The notes: generated by a model not told the origin, from the sequence alone. A stretch of DNA of 64,000 nucleotides from Methanotrichaceae archaeon (GCA_016927425.1 JAFGMR010000079.1:45015-109014), one strand, 5' to 3'; counted from the stretch's first letter, positions 1 to 8,077 are shown. Program-made: numbers and translations.

Positions 1-1
1 G

Positions 2-823
2 AAAATGGAGCGAGCAGGCCATAGCGGAACCCTCGACCCCAAGGTGAGCGGAGTTCTTCCGGTTATGCTCGAGGATTCGACGAGGGTAGTCGAGGCGCTA
101 TTGCAGGCGGGAAAGGAGTACATCTGCATGATGCGATTGCATCATACGATGCCGCGAAAGCGGGTAATAGAGGTATGCTCCGAGTTTGTTGGCCCCCTAT
201 TCCAGAAGCCGCCACTGAAATCCAGCGTATCCCGTGTCTTACGTATACGCGAGATCTACTACCTCAACGTCCTCGAGATCGAGGGCCAGAGGGTCCTCAT
301 GCAGGTTGGGTGTCAGGCTGGAACCTACATGAGAAAGCTATGTTACGATATGGGCCTCGCCCTCGGGTGCGGCGCAAACATGGAGGAGCTGCGGAGAAGC
401 CGCGCCGGTCCGTTTGGAGAGGACGCATCCCTCGTAACGCTTCACCAGCTCAAGGACGCATACGAGGTCTGGCGCGAGGGAGGCGACGAGGCCCCTCTGA
501 GGCGCGTGGTATTGCCGGTGGAAAGAGCGCTTGCCCATCTGCCTAAGCTCGAGATCAGCGATAATGCGGTCGATGCCATCTGCCACGGCGCGCCTCTTGC
601 GGCGCCGGGGCTCGTCAGCCTGGAAACAGATATAAAGGTGGGCGACATGGTGGCGGTCTATACCCTTAAAGGAGAGGCAGTTGCCCTCGCAAAAGCCGCC
701 CTATCCAGCAAGGATATGGAGACGATCGAGAAGGGCCTCGTCGCCTCAACCGAAAGGGTGATAATGGAGCCGGGCGTGTATCCCCGGCGCTGGAAGATGC
801 AACGCGGAGCCGAGGTCGTCTAG
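2..823 (+). CDS. cbf5: tRNA/rRNA pseudouridine synthase Cbf5 (5'-truncated by the window edge)
   Basis: This is the catalytic subunit of the archaeal H/ACA guide RNP, which converts uridine to pseudouridine in rRNA and can act on tRNA U55. The visible part opens at the TruB-family catalytic motif GHSGTLDPKVSG, whose Asp is the nucleophile, so only the N-terminal substrate segment is missing. A region matching the PUA domain occupies the last 80 or so residues (about 185-272), including the segment ending EPGVYPRRWK. The reading frame is open to base 2, so the first ATG at base 5 is internal rather than the start. The last 15 bases, including the stop codon, also form the 5' acceptor and D-arm of the tRNA-Ser gene. 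Family assignment is secure. Confidence 0.95.
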   Translation, partial: KMERAGHSGTLDPKVSGVLPVMLEDSTRVVEALLQAGKEYICMMRLHHTMPRKRVIEVCSEFVGPLFQKPPLKSSVSRVLRIREIYYLNVLEIEGQRVLMQVGCQAGTYMRKLCYDMGLALGCGANMEELRRSRAGPFGEDASLVTLHQLKDAYEVWREGGDEAPLRRVVLPVERALAHLPKLEISDNAVDAICHGAPLAAPGLVSLETDIKVGDMVAVYTLKGEAVALAKAALSSKDMETIEKGLVASTERVIMEPGVYPRRWKMQRGAEVV

Positions 824-906
824 CGGTAGGGCGCCAGCCTGGAGTGAACCTCCTGGATAGCTGGTGACCCGTAAGGGTCTCGTGAGTTCGAATCTCACCC
901 TCGGCG
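809..906 (+). tRNA. tRNA-Ser(GGA), class II, with a short intron
   Basis: The acceptor stem GCCGAGG (809-815) pairs with CCTCGGC (899-905), with discriminator G at 906. The T arm is GTGAG TTCGAAT CTCAC (882-898). A long variable arm (GACCC/GGGTC around 866-878) marks a class II tRNA. The anticodon stem CCAGC (834-838) pairs with GCTGG (860-864), leaving 21 bases between; the anticodon GGA is at 841-843. About 14 bases (roughly 845-858) must be removed to leave a 7-base loop, an intron at the canonical position after nucleotide 37. The exact boundary is ambiguous because CTGGA is repeated at 839-843 and 853-857. GGA with a long variable arm gives serine (UCC/UCU codons). No CCA is encoded. Confidence 0.93.
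845..858 (+). other. putative tRNA-Ser intron (about 14 nt)
   Basis: GGAG (841-844) can pair with CTCC (850-853), giving a short helix beside the exon-intron junction as expected for a bulge-helix-bulge substrate of the archaeal splicing endonuclease. Cutting after G844 and T858 leaves the loop CTGGAGA. A shift of one base is equally compatible because of the flanking CTGGA repeat. Confidence 0.65.
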
Positions 907-928
907 TAATTTTACATATTATGTCATA

Positions 929-1458
929 TCAATACTCTGAATCGGGATAATGTCTATCCTCCAAGCCCGATCTTCCAGAGCCGCCCCATGCTTTGATTCT
1001 TGCAGAAGCTTCTTCTCTAGGAAGCCATCTGCCGCTCTCGATCATTAGCTGAATTGAGTTGGCCCCCTCGGGCCTTGAAATTATATTTAATTCGACAAGC
1101 CTATCCATCAGCCAGAGAGTTCCATGAACATCGACTCCTTCAGATAAGGCTGCGCTTCGCAATGCTCCGTCGCCAGTCAGAAGCAAACATCCATCAAGCT
1201 TTGCCATAACCAAGGCCATCAAATCTATGCTTCCAGCCCGAGGATACTTCTCTCCTAGCTCCACAACGAGCGAGATCCCGCTGCCGTCGAGCCATCCCCT
1301 TTTCAGCCCTAACCCCTCGACATTCCGCAATACGGAATGAGGAGTTCATCCAGCACGGCGTCGGGTGCAACAAAATTATATGGCAAGGAAAATGCTTGCT
1401 CCGCCACCATTCCACAGAACAAGTCAATCCAGAAACAGCTGTCGGTGATGCATTTCAG
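929..1458 (-). pseudogene. PIN-domain nuclease gene, frameshifted and without a standard start
   Basis: Two reading frames together encode one PIN-domain protein. From 1458 down to about 1330, one frame reads ...CITDSCFWIDLF..., with the first metal-binding Asp and later APDAVLDELL, then hits a stop shortly after. From 1330 down to 929 a second frame continues with IDLMALVMAKLDG and LLTGDGALR, the central and C-terminal acidic motifs of PIN toxins. The junction is near CCGTATTGCGG (about 1325-1335). The N-terminal frame has no ATG, GTG or TTG before the motif; only a CTG overlapping the stop of the upstream gene is available. It lies directly downstream of the XRE/ImmA gene, the usual order for such pairs. 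It may be a true pseudogene, or an intact gene with a sequencing error; the missing start favours decay. Confidence 0.7.
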
Positions 1459-2516
1459 CGGACCACGACCGGGATTCTGGCGGAACTTCTAAGGGAGATG
1501 CCAACCGGGCGGCCGAGAAGCTCGGTGGCTTTGGATGTGGAAATGATGCCCCTGGACATGGTTTGCATCACAAGTTCTTCGAACCGCCGGGGGAGTTCGG
1601 GTTGTATCTGATCCCATGGCTCCACCTTCCGCCAACCCCTTTTGCCAAAGTATTTCCGTATGCTATAGAATTTGGCATCTGAAATGACGCCTGCATCATA
1701 TGCTCTGCGGATCCATGCCCCCATGCTCAATCCATACGTATGTTTCAGAGCATATAGGACCCTTGGATCGAGAGCAGATTTATCATCTGTAAGCTCAGAC
1801 AAGACGGCTTGGCGGGGGGCGAGAAGTGCGCCGGCAAATCTGTTGGCTGCTACCTCTTTATCTATTCCATCCGGCGACAATAAAAGGCGTCCTAGCTCGC
1901 AAGCCAGGTCAAACCTCTGTCTATCACCAGGAGTCTCTGCCCGCGTTATAATGGCTATGCTATTCTGCTCATCGCCTGGCCTGAAGGTCAGGCCATCAAA
2001 CTTTGCATCCGCCTCGATGACTCCCACCTTGATACCCTTGACTTCGAGAATTTCGGTGAGGTTTCCTATGGGAGCAATGCCCAGGCCCCAGAGTTTGCGC
2101 AGATCTTCGGATGCCTTCTCTACGTCTTCGAAGGAAGACGCTTTTCGCGGAAACGCGGTCGGGTATATGAATGTAGGGGCGGCGCCTGCACCATAGACAA
2201 TTCGCTCGATCTCCAGATATCTCTCAAGCCAATCCTGTACTCGTGCTAACAGGGTCCTCTCCATCTTCTTCCCGAGAGATCTGCGTCTTCGGTAATTCAT
2301 GGGCGAGATGCTTGGAATGGTCCGTGGTCTGAGGAAGAATTCAACGCTAACTCCAAGCGCCCTTGCTAACCTGAGGAGAACCTTGGAGCCTGGCACATCC
2401 ATATCGCGCTCGTACTTGGAGATAGCAGTGGGTGACACTTCCGCCCTTTCAGCAAGCTGGCTTATGTTCAGGCCAGACATGTACCTTCCGAGCTGGATGC
2501 GCTTTCCTATGGTCAT
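1455..2516 (-). CDS. XRE-type HTH regulator fused to an ImmA/IrrE-like domain
   Basis: Residues about 4-62 form a Cro/C1-type helix-turn-helix (ISQLAERAEVSPTAISKYER). The rest matches the COG2856 ImmA/IrrE metallopeptidase layout, including ANRFAGALLAP about 20 residues after the expected active site. In active members the zinc motif is HELGH, usually inside a longer LAHELGHLLL; here the equivalent is LACELGRLLL, so both histidines are replaced and peptidase activity is doubtful. The length (353 aa) fits the fused family. A good ribosome-binding site (GGAGG, 2521-2525) precedes ATG 2516. It overlaps the PIN pseudogene, suggesting a regulator/toxin pair in which the protease is already lost. 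Confidence 0.85.
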   Translation of the reverse strand: MTIGKRIQLGRYMSGLNISQLAERAEVSPTAISKYERDMDVPGSKVLLRLARALGVSVEFFLRPRTIPSISPMNYRRRRSLGKKMERTLLARVQDWLERYLEIERIVYGAGAAPTFIYPTAFPRKASSFEDVEKASEDLRKLWGLGIAPIGNLTEILEVKGIKVGVIEADAKFDGLTFRPGDEQNSIAIITRAETPGDRQRFDLACELGRLLLSPDGIDKEVAANRFAGALLAPRQAVLSELTDDKSALDPRVLYALKHTYGLSMGAWIRRAYDAGVISDAKFYSIRKYFGKRGWRKVEPWDQIQPELPRRFEELVMQTMSRGIISTSKATELLGRPVGISLRSSARIPVVVR

Positions 2517-2528
2517 TGTATCCTCCGG

Positions 2529-2551
2529 TTTACAAATTTACAATATATAGT
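2529..2551 (-). promoter_or_regulatory. TATA region and direct repeat upstream of the XRE/ImmA gene
   Basis: On the minus strand an AT stretch (CTATATATTG) lies just upstream of two adjacent near-identical 7-mers (TTGTAAA, TTTGTAAA, 2529-2543), followed by GGAGG and the ATG. The repeats sit where an autoregulator such as an XRE protein could bind; that role is inference. Confidence 0.4.
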
Positions 2552-2569
2552 GATCGCCTGAGTTAAAAT

Positions 2570-2800
2570 ATGTTTTGGCCCGCTGGACCAGCCCCCTGGA
2601 TCCTCGAAAGCAGCCTTCTTGAGGAGATCTTCGCCCAGAGCCGCCGCTTGATGGAGGCGAGGATCAGAGAGGGGCTCTGGGCAGCGGAGAGCTGGATCCC
2701 GCCCCCCCAGCCTGAAGAGGGGGGTGAAGAATCCCATCAGGCCAAAGCATCAGGCAAGGGCGGCCGGGCGGACGCCGTAGCCGCATGAGGGCCAGGTCTC
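2570..2800 (-). pseudogene. Remnant of the pentapeptide/channel-like membrane protein gene
   Basis: On the minus strand, 2690-2795 resembles 4336-4450 inside the intact pentapeptide-repeat gene by eye (about four bases in five): both encode CGYGVRP followed by CFGLMG. Here there is an in-frame stop between these motifs. From 2690 down to about 2600 weaker similarity continues into the transmembrane linker region (AKISSRRLLSRIQ versus the intact protein's segment after its first C-terminal helix). No start, repeat region or channel-like end is present. It is a decayed partial duplicate of the gene about 1.5 kb away. Confidence 0.65.
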
Positions 2801-2810
2801 TACATCTTCA

Positions 2811-3242
2811 GTGGAATTAGCGAAAGATATATTACGGATTCTCGGTATACCTAATCTGATGGCGGAAGGATTGGTCAAAGAAAATGAATCCGAAGGCATC
2901 GTGGAAGTAGGACGCAGGTCGGAGTACTACAGGGAGATAGTTCCAACAAGCATTTGGGGCGGCGTTCGGCCAGGATACATCGAGACAATTGCCATTTCGT
3001 CAAAAACCAATGCCATTGAAGCCATGATCAATGGTAAAACCGTGATAGAGCATACCGAGGAAATTTGCCTTAAATTGACGCCGCAACAGACAAAATCCCT
3101 TATTCGTTGGCTGCTAAGCCAGTTGAAGCATTATGAGAGCCTATATGGAAAAACAAAAACCTCTGAGGAGGTTGATATGTCAACCAAGCCACCAGAAGAG
3201 GTTCCATATTCAAGAATCGATGAGATTTTAAATGAGCTATAA
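2811..3242 (+). CDS. Hypothetical protein (143 aa) upstream of the RelE module
   Basis: I do not recognise a family. The protein has a mixed N-terminal half, a segment CLKLTPQQTKSLIRWLLSQL (about residues 87-106) predicted helical, and an acidic Pro/Glu-rich tail. The only start giving full length is GTG 2811; there is no clear ribosome-binding site, and ATG 2859 is an alternative. Base composition is more AT-rich than in housekeeping neighbours. Its end overlaps the next ORF by 11 bases, so it may be co-transcribed with the antitoxin and toxin genes that follow. This and the adjoining pseudogenes suggest transferred DNA. Confidence 0.5.
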   Translation: MELAKDILRILGIPNLMAEGLVKENESEGIVEVGRRSEYYREIVPTSIWGGVRPGYIETIAISSKTNAIEAMINGKTVIEHTEEICLKLTPQQTKSLIRWLLSQLKHYESLYGKTKTSEEVDMSTKPPEEVPYSRIDEILNEL

Positions 3243-3564
3243 TACATCAGCTGATACTGGTTTCGCATCCATATCCAATCAATGTACGGAGAGATTATCC
3301 GGATATTTGGTTAAGGCGAATTCTAGCAGACTTCAAGGGGATTGGATATACCCGATCTTGAGAAGGCCGGGATCGCCAATACGGGTGCTGGGAACTGCAA
3401 CTCCAGGACGAATGAATGGGCAATATGCCATGATTGGCTCAGATTTATCAATCGAGGAGATAGAATTGGATGCCTCTGAGATCGAGGAGCTGGATCGGCT
3501 AGCAGAAGAGACGAGGGAATGCGGGATTCCCTGGGAAGATCTTAAGGCAGAGCTCGGTCTATGA
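3232..3564 (+). CDS. Probable RelB-like antitoxin (start uncertain)
   Basis: The last 45 residues (DASEIEELDRLAEETRECG then IPWEDLKAELGL) resemble the short acidic antitoxin tails encoded just before RelE-type toxins, and the gene overlaps the toxin start by four bases (ATGA), the usual coupling. The upstream 60 codons look unlike an antitoxin, so translation may begin at ATG 3412 or 3430, giving 50 or 44 aa. If the full 110-aa ORF is used, it overlaps the preceding gene by 11 bases. The role comes mainly from context. Confidence 0.55.
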   Translation: MSYNTSADTGFASISNQCTERLSGYLVKANSSRLQGDWIYPILRRPGSPIRVLGTATPGRMNGQYAMIGSDLSIEEIELDASEIEELDRLAEETRECGIPWEDLKAELGL

Positions 3565-3860
3565 GCTTTTCCGTTCTATTGAAGAGAGACGTCAAGCTAA
3601 AAATAGTATCGCTCCCTCCTGCACATCAAGAAAGAGTGGGTGAGCTAATCGATAGATTAGGCGGAAATCCATACCCATTAAAAGGAAAATTTGTCGACAT
3701 TTCGTCAACAAATTCATCAAATTTTGATATAAAAAAATGCAGAGGCCATCAATCTAGATTCAGGGTAAGAATTGGCGGGCATAGACTCGTCTATGAGATA
3801 GATGAATCAAGAAAACGTGTTCTTGTCTTGAAGCTCGATACAAGAGGTGATGTCTATTAG
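3561..3860 (+). CDS. RelE/ParE-family toxin
   Basis: This 99-aa protein has the RelE fold signature at its C-terminus: SRFRVRIGGHRLVYEIDE followed by a beta strand and TRGDVY. In RelE enzymes these strands carry the basic residues that cut mRNA in the ribosomal A site; ParE relatives instead poison gyrase, and I cannot separate the two by eye. An insertion rich in Ser/Asn (about residues 46-58) lies before the conserved core. The start ATG 3561 overlaps the antitoxin stop. Composition is AT-rich, consistent with a mobile toxin-antitoxin cassette. Confidence 0.8.
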   Translation: MSFSVLLKRDVKLKIVSLPPAHQERVGELIDRLGGNPYPLKGKFVDISSTNSSNFDIKKCRGHQSRFRVRIGGHRLVYEIDESRKRVLVLKLDTRGDVY

Positions 3861-3945
3861 ATGTCTGGATCCCACTAACGGTGATAACTACCATTAGGCC
3901 AAATGTCCCCCCACCATATGTAGATATGCCCCATCCCCAGGGCCC

Positions 3946-5361
3946 TCACCTGATCATCACATTGCCGAGCGTAACGATCAATAGCGCAAGCATCAGCCAG
4001 CCCAGGACATCCTCCGCCATCACCGCATACCTCCATCGACCCCGCGGCATCCAGTGGGGCGGCGGCTGGGATACGAAGACGAGGATGCTGAAGTAAAGCG
4101 CCTCTGTAAATGAGATCTGCGTTTCTATCGGATGCCTCCAGGCGGCCAGAGCCGCCCGCGGAACCGAGAGCAGAGCGCCCTTTATCCCGATCCTCCAGGC
4201 GCGCTTGACCTGCGCCCAGATCCACGAAAGCAGCATCTTTACGAAGATAAATGGCAGCTTAAGCCACCATATGATGACGGCTGGGACCCGCGCGAGGCTC
4301 CAGGCGGCAGGCGTTGCTCTCTCGTGGTCCCAGGCGGCGGTGAGCTGGATCCCGCCCCCCAGCCAGAAGAGGAGGGCGAATATCCCCATCAACCCAAAGC
4401 ACCAGGCGAGAGTGAAGCTCGGGCGGACACCGTAGCCGCATGAGAGCCAGGCCACGGTATCGGTGACCTTGGACCAGAGAGGCTCGGGCCCATCCTGTCG
4501 CCATCTGCGGTACTGGTAATAGCAGCTGTCAGCGTCCTCATAGCGGCCAAGCTCCTTGAGACTCTTGATTAGGGCAAGATAAGCGGGGCCGTCGGCGATG
4601 AGGCCGCCTTTCAGGGAGGACCACTCCATCTCAAAGCGGTCGAACCTGGAGCCGGAGAGGTCCAGGGGGCCGAGGAATGTAGAGCCTTCGAAGTAGGCAT
4701 CTCCGCCGAAGCTGGCAAACCCGAAGTCAGAATCGCCGCCGAAGGTGGACCAGCCGAAGCCGGCATCGCCACCGAACCTTGCCAACCCGAAGTTCGCATT
4801 GCCTCCAAAACTGGACCCCCAAAAGTTGGCATCGCCATCGAAGCCGGATAGCCAGAAATCGGCATCGTCGCCGAAGCTGGCCAATACGAAGCAGGCATCG
4901 CTGTGGGTGCGGGCCTCTCGGAAGTTGGCATAGTCGCTGAAGCTTGACCCCCCGAAGTCGGCATTCACTCGAATCTCGGTTGACTCGAAGGAGACCTCCT
5001 CTTTGAAGATTGTATTGTTGAGATATATTGAGCCATTGATAACGGAATTTGCTATCTTGATCGAGGTTGATATGACCTTACACCTCTCAGATACTCCAAT
5101 AAGCGTGGAAATTAAATCCATTGGAAGGCTGTAATCTCTATCAACCTCCCTCGTCGGCAGGTCCAGCCCGCCGATATCCAGATCCCCCTCGATGAAGACC
5201 CGGTCGTAATCCACGGATTCGCCCCTCTCGATCTTCCCTAGGATCTCGCTCGCCTGAACCACCCTGAGCGGCTCCTCCGCAGCCAAGCCTCCGGCTACCA
5301 TCGCCGCCAGCAGCGCCACCAGCGCAGCAACCGTGAGAGCGCACCCCGCCCGAGTCCGCAT
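3946..5361 (-). CDS. Secreted pentapeptide-repeat protein with C-terminal channel-like domain
   Basis: A signal peptide (residues 1-28, ending GGLAA) is followed by pentapeptide repeats of the type FGGDANF and FGGDAGF (about 105-245), which build a right-handed quadrilateral beta-helix. A charged region (RYEDADSCYYQYRRWRQD) leads to hydrophobic helices at about 315-335 and 355-380. The C-terminus, TEALYFSILVFVSQPPPHW then a helix ending LLIVTLGNVMIR, matches the pore helix and inner helix of two-TM ion channels, but the T-x-G-Y-G selectivity filter is replaced by SQPPPH. The domain is thus channel-derived but probably not potassium-selective. A decayed copy lies at 2570-2800. Confidence 0.82.
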   Translation of the reverse strand: MRTRAGCALTVAALVALLAAMVAGGLAAEEPLRVVQASEILGKIERGESVDYDRVFIEGDLDIGGLDLPTREVDRDYSLPMDLISTLIGVSERCKVISTSIKIANSVINGSIYLNNTIFKEEVSFESTEIRVNADFGGSSFSDYANFREARTHSDACFVLASFGDDADFWLSGFDGDANFWGSSFGGNANFGLARFGGDAGFGWSTFGGDSDFGFASFGGDAYFEGSTFLGPLDLSGSRFDRFEMEWSSLKGGLIADGPAYLALIKSLKELGRYEDADSCYYQYRRWRQDGPEPLWSKVTDTVAWLSCGYGVRPSFTLAWCFGLMGIFALLFWLGGGIQLTAAWDHERATPAAWSLARVPAVIIWWLKLPFIFVKMLLSWIWAQVKRAWRIGIKGALLSVPRAALAAWRHPIETQISFTEALYFSILVFVSQPPPHWMPRGRWRYAVMAEDVLGWLMLALLIVTLGNVMIR

Positions 5362-5493
5362 TACCCTCCAAGTATGCCCCTTCGATTATCTATCCCTTCC
5401 CATCCCTGCCATCCGGGCGGTCCCAAAAGCCGCTGCCAATACCGAAAGAGCTAACTAGCTCCAGCCAGATACCTACCCCCTGAGGGTTAGTAA

Positions 5494-6240
5494 ATGGCAG
5501 GGCAGTCAGGGCCAAAGGAGGGCGAGGCCAGGTATCCGCGGGTGGAGTCGGGAATCCCTGGATTCGACGAGCTGGTGGACGGCGGGTTTCACCAGGGCAC
5601 AGTCAACACGGTAACGGGCGGGTCAGGCACTGGAAAGACCGTCTTTGCAAGCCAATTTATCTATCACGGCCTGATCAAGGGGGAGAAGACGATGATCATC
5701 ACCCCATCGGAGAGCTCGGCCTCCCTCAAGAGGGATCTTAACTCCTCCTTCGGTTGGGACCTCTGGAAGTACGAGAAGGAGGAGCTCCTCGCGGTCGTGG
5801 ATGTGACCGATCCGGTGCTTAGATTGCAAAAGAGCATAGACGTCGACACCGTGGAGTTCCTTATCAACTTTAGAAAGCTCGTCTCCAGGAAGGTCTCCGA
5901 GGAGAAGCCAAAACGAGTCTTCATCGACGACTTGATGGCGTTCTTCACCGCAGTCGAGACACCTTTCAAGATGCGCTCCCTAGCTGACGACCTCTTCGGC
6001 CCCCTGCGTGCAGAAGGGGTGACGTCGGTTGTCACCATCGGGACTACGTTTGGCATGAACGAGATACTGGAGTACGGGGCAGACTCCTGTACCATCCTCG
6101 ACCGGATACGGATTGGTAACAACCTCGTCAGATCGATCTATGTAATGAAGATGAGGGGCTCGAAGATCTCGAACAGCATCAGGATCCTGGACATCTCGGA
6201 CGAGGGAATGGCAGTGTCGACCCTCCAGCCTTACCCCTGA
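5494..6240 (+). CDS. KaiC-family RecA-like ATPase
   Basis: This is a single-domain KaiC homologue (248 aa). GIPGFDELVDGGF is the conserved start of the domain, and GGSGTGKT (about residues 42-49) is Walker A; a hydrophobic strand ending VFIDDLMAF is Walker B. Circadian KaiC has two such domains plus phosphorylation sites; single-domain archaeal members have varied or unknown signalling roles. GAGGG upstream of ATG 5494 is a plausible ribosome-binding site. Six bases separate it from the glycogen-synthase-like gene, so the two are almost certainly co-transcribed, implying a role in controlling polysaccharide metabolism (inference). Confidence 0.9.
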   Translation: MAGQSGPKEGEARYPRVESGIPGFDELVDGGFHQGTVNTVTGGSGTGKTVFASQFIYHGLIKGEKTMIITPSESSASLKRDLNSSFGWDLWKYEKEELLAVVDVTDPVLRLQKSIDVDTVEFLINFRKLVSRKVSEEKPKRVFIDDLMAFFTAVETPFKMRSLADDLFGPLRAEGVTSVVTIGTTFGMNEILEYGADSCTILDRIRIGNNLVRSIYVMKMRGSKISNSIRILDISDEGMAVSTLQPYP

Positions 6241-6246
6241 GGCGGC

Positions 6247-8031
6247 ATGATTCAGAGATGGATAATACTCGCAGGCGAGGAGGGGGGGCCCAAGTCCAAC
6301 AAGATGGGCGGCATCTGGGACGTCCTGGACGCCGAGGCCCGAACCCTCGCCAGGCTAGCATCGACCGGTGAGATAGACAAAGGCCTAAAAATACTGGTCG
6401 CAGGACCCTACTACCCGACCGCGGGCTCCGACTGGAACAAGGGCAAGTCGAGGGTCACCGATATCAGCGGCTATGACGAGCTCGATATGGGACGGGACCT
6501 GGAGTCGGCTCTGGGCCTTTTGAAGTCCGAGGGGCTCGAGACGGTGACCTGTCAGAAGGAAGTCGATGGGGTTCCAATTGGCTACCTCCTCTTCAACACC
6601 CACTACTACGATAGCGTTCTTACGACCAGGGGCGGCGTCGAGGTAACATTGAACGCGGCGATCAAGGCGGAGGCCTGGGAGGTAGCCGGCCTCGACTCCA
6701 TGCGGTTCGAGCGGCTGCAAAACGGATCTGAGTACGTCCATTACCTGGGCCTATCCTACGCGGTCTCTGAGCTCGCAAGGATGCTCGTCCGCCTGGGTGA
6801 AGAGCCTGCAAAGAGGTACAAGGACGAGGCCGTATCGGAGTTCGCCCGCTCAGTCATACCTCAGATGGGAATCTCCCTCCACTGCCATGAGTTCGGCGTC
6901 TTCTACGCTCTCGCCCGGGTCAAGGGGCTCGGCCTGCCTGTGCGGACCATGGCAACGATGCATGCCACGACCCCTGGAAGGGCCGCAGGCTACCGCTCCT
7001 TGGATAAGATCTTTCGAAACGACAAGACCTGGGACCCGAACACGCCCGTCTCCTTCGCCAGTCTCGAGTCGCTTGCCAAGTACGCAGATGTGACCACGTT
7101 CGTTGGCGACTCCACAATGAAGGAAGCCCATCTTTTCCATGACATAAGCGGCATTGTGATCAGAAACGGGATCGAGGTTGAATCCGACGGCATAGACTGG
7201 AACAAGAAGGATCGCTGCCGGTCGAAGATCCAGAAGTTCATCTCCGAGAACCTATATAAGCAGGTCAACGGCGAGAGGATGAACTCGGAGAATATCCTTC
7301 CGATATTCACGATATCGCGAATCGAGATAGAGAACAAGGGCTATCCACAGCTCCTCGACGCCCTGACATTGGCTGACCACCTGCTCAAGCATAGGATCAT
7401 GGGCCAGAGGCTCGCCGAGGGGGTGAAGATCATCTGCTTCTTGATAGCGGCCCACGGGCCCAAGGCCAAGGAGAAGCTCCCCGAAGGCTTCCCCCTCAAC
7501 CTCACGCCGGAGGTCCTCGTCTGGGAGGAGAACCGAATGTACAAGATGATCCAGGAGAGGGGGCTCGATATCAAGAACCTGATCTCGGGCAACCGGCAGG
7601 TATCGGCGGTCCTCTATCCCCAGTGGGTCGGGCCCGACGATGGCGGCCTTGGCATGACCGCCGACGAGATCATGGCAGGCTGCATTGCAGGCATCTTTCC
7701 TTCGCAATACGAGCCCTTCCTCCTGACAGGGCTCGAGGCTGGAAGGGAGGGGACCCCGAGCATCGTGAGCCGTGCCTGTGGCTTCTCCGACGCCCTGAAG
7801 AAGATCAGACGGCTTGTGAGGGGCATGGGGGGCGTAGTCGTCGTCGACAATATCGATAACGCCCATCAGGAGATGATTCTCGACTACGCCCTTGCGATGG
7901 ACTACTTCACTTGGACCTACCTGGACGACCAGGTCAAGTACCGCCTGCTCTGCGAGGAGTCTTATGCCCTAGCAAAGCAGATGGGCTGGAGGGAGCCGGT
8001 CCTGGAGTACTATCATAACCTGGTGGTGTAG
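6247..8031 (+). CDS. Glycogen synthase, GT3-like glycosyltransferase
   Basis: This 594-aa protein has the layout of eukaryote-type (GT3) glycogen synthases. The N-terminus holds GGIWDVL, a nucleotide-sugar-loop-like motif; SLHCHEFG and TMHATTPGRA (about 200-240) match acceptor-side segments; the C-terminal half carries GIFPSQYEPFLLTGLEAG (about 480-500), the EP-F/E motif of retaining GT-B enzymes. The expected product is an alpha-1,4-glucan built from UDP- or ADP-glucose. It follows the KaiC-like gene by six bases and precedes a GT4 gene. ATG 6247 follows a weak ribosome-binding site (GAGGCGG). Family level is good; substrate is inferred. Confidence 0.85.
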   Translation: MIQRWIILAGEEGGPKSNKMGGIWDVLDAEARTLARLASTGEIDKGLKILVAGPYYPTAGSDWNKGKSRVTDISGYDELDMGRDLESALGLLKSEGLETVTCQKEVDGVPIGYLLFNTHYYDSVLTTRGGVEVTLNAAIKAEAWEVAGLDSMRFERLQNGSEYVHYLGLSYAVSELARMLVRLGEEPAKRYKDEAVSEFARSVIPQMGISLHCHEFGVFYALARVKGLGLPVRTMATMHATTPGRAAGYRSLDKIFRNDKTWDPNTPVSFASLESLAKYADVTTFVGDSTMKEAHLFHDISGIVIRNGIEVESDGIDWNKKDRCRSKIQKFISENLYKQVNGERMNSENILPIFTISRIEIENKGYPQLLDALTLADHLLKHRIMGQRLAEGVKIICFLIAAHGPKAKEKLPEGFPLNLTPEVLVWEENRMYKMIQERGLDIKNLISGNRQVSAVLYPQWVGPDDGGLGMTADEIMAGCIAGIFPSQYEPFLLTGLEAGREGTPSIVSRACGFSDALKKIRRLVRGMGGVVVVDNIDNAHQEMILDYALAMDYFTWTYLDDQVKYRLLCEESYALAKQMGWREPVLEYYHNLVV

Positions 8032-8077
8032 GCGATATGCGAGGATTATGTGAGGATGAAGGATGGAGATGGACGGC

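Noticed and set aside
5664..6122. Ser/Arg-rich antisense ORF over the KaiC gene
   Set aside because: The plus strand has intact Walker motifs; the antisense frame has none and typical shadow composition.
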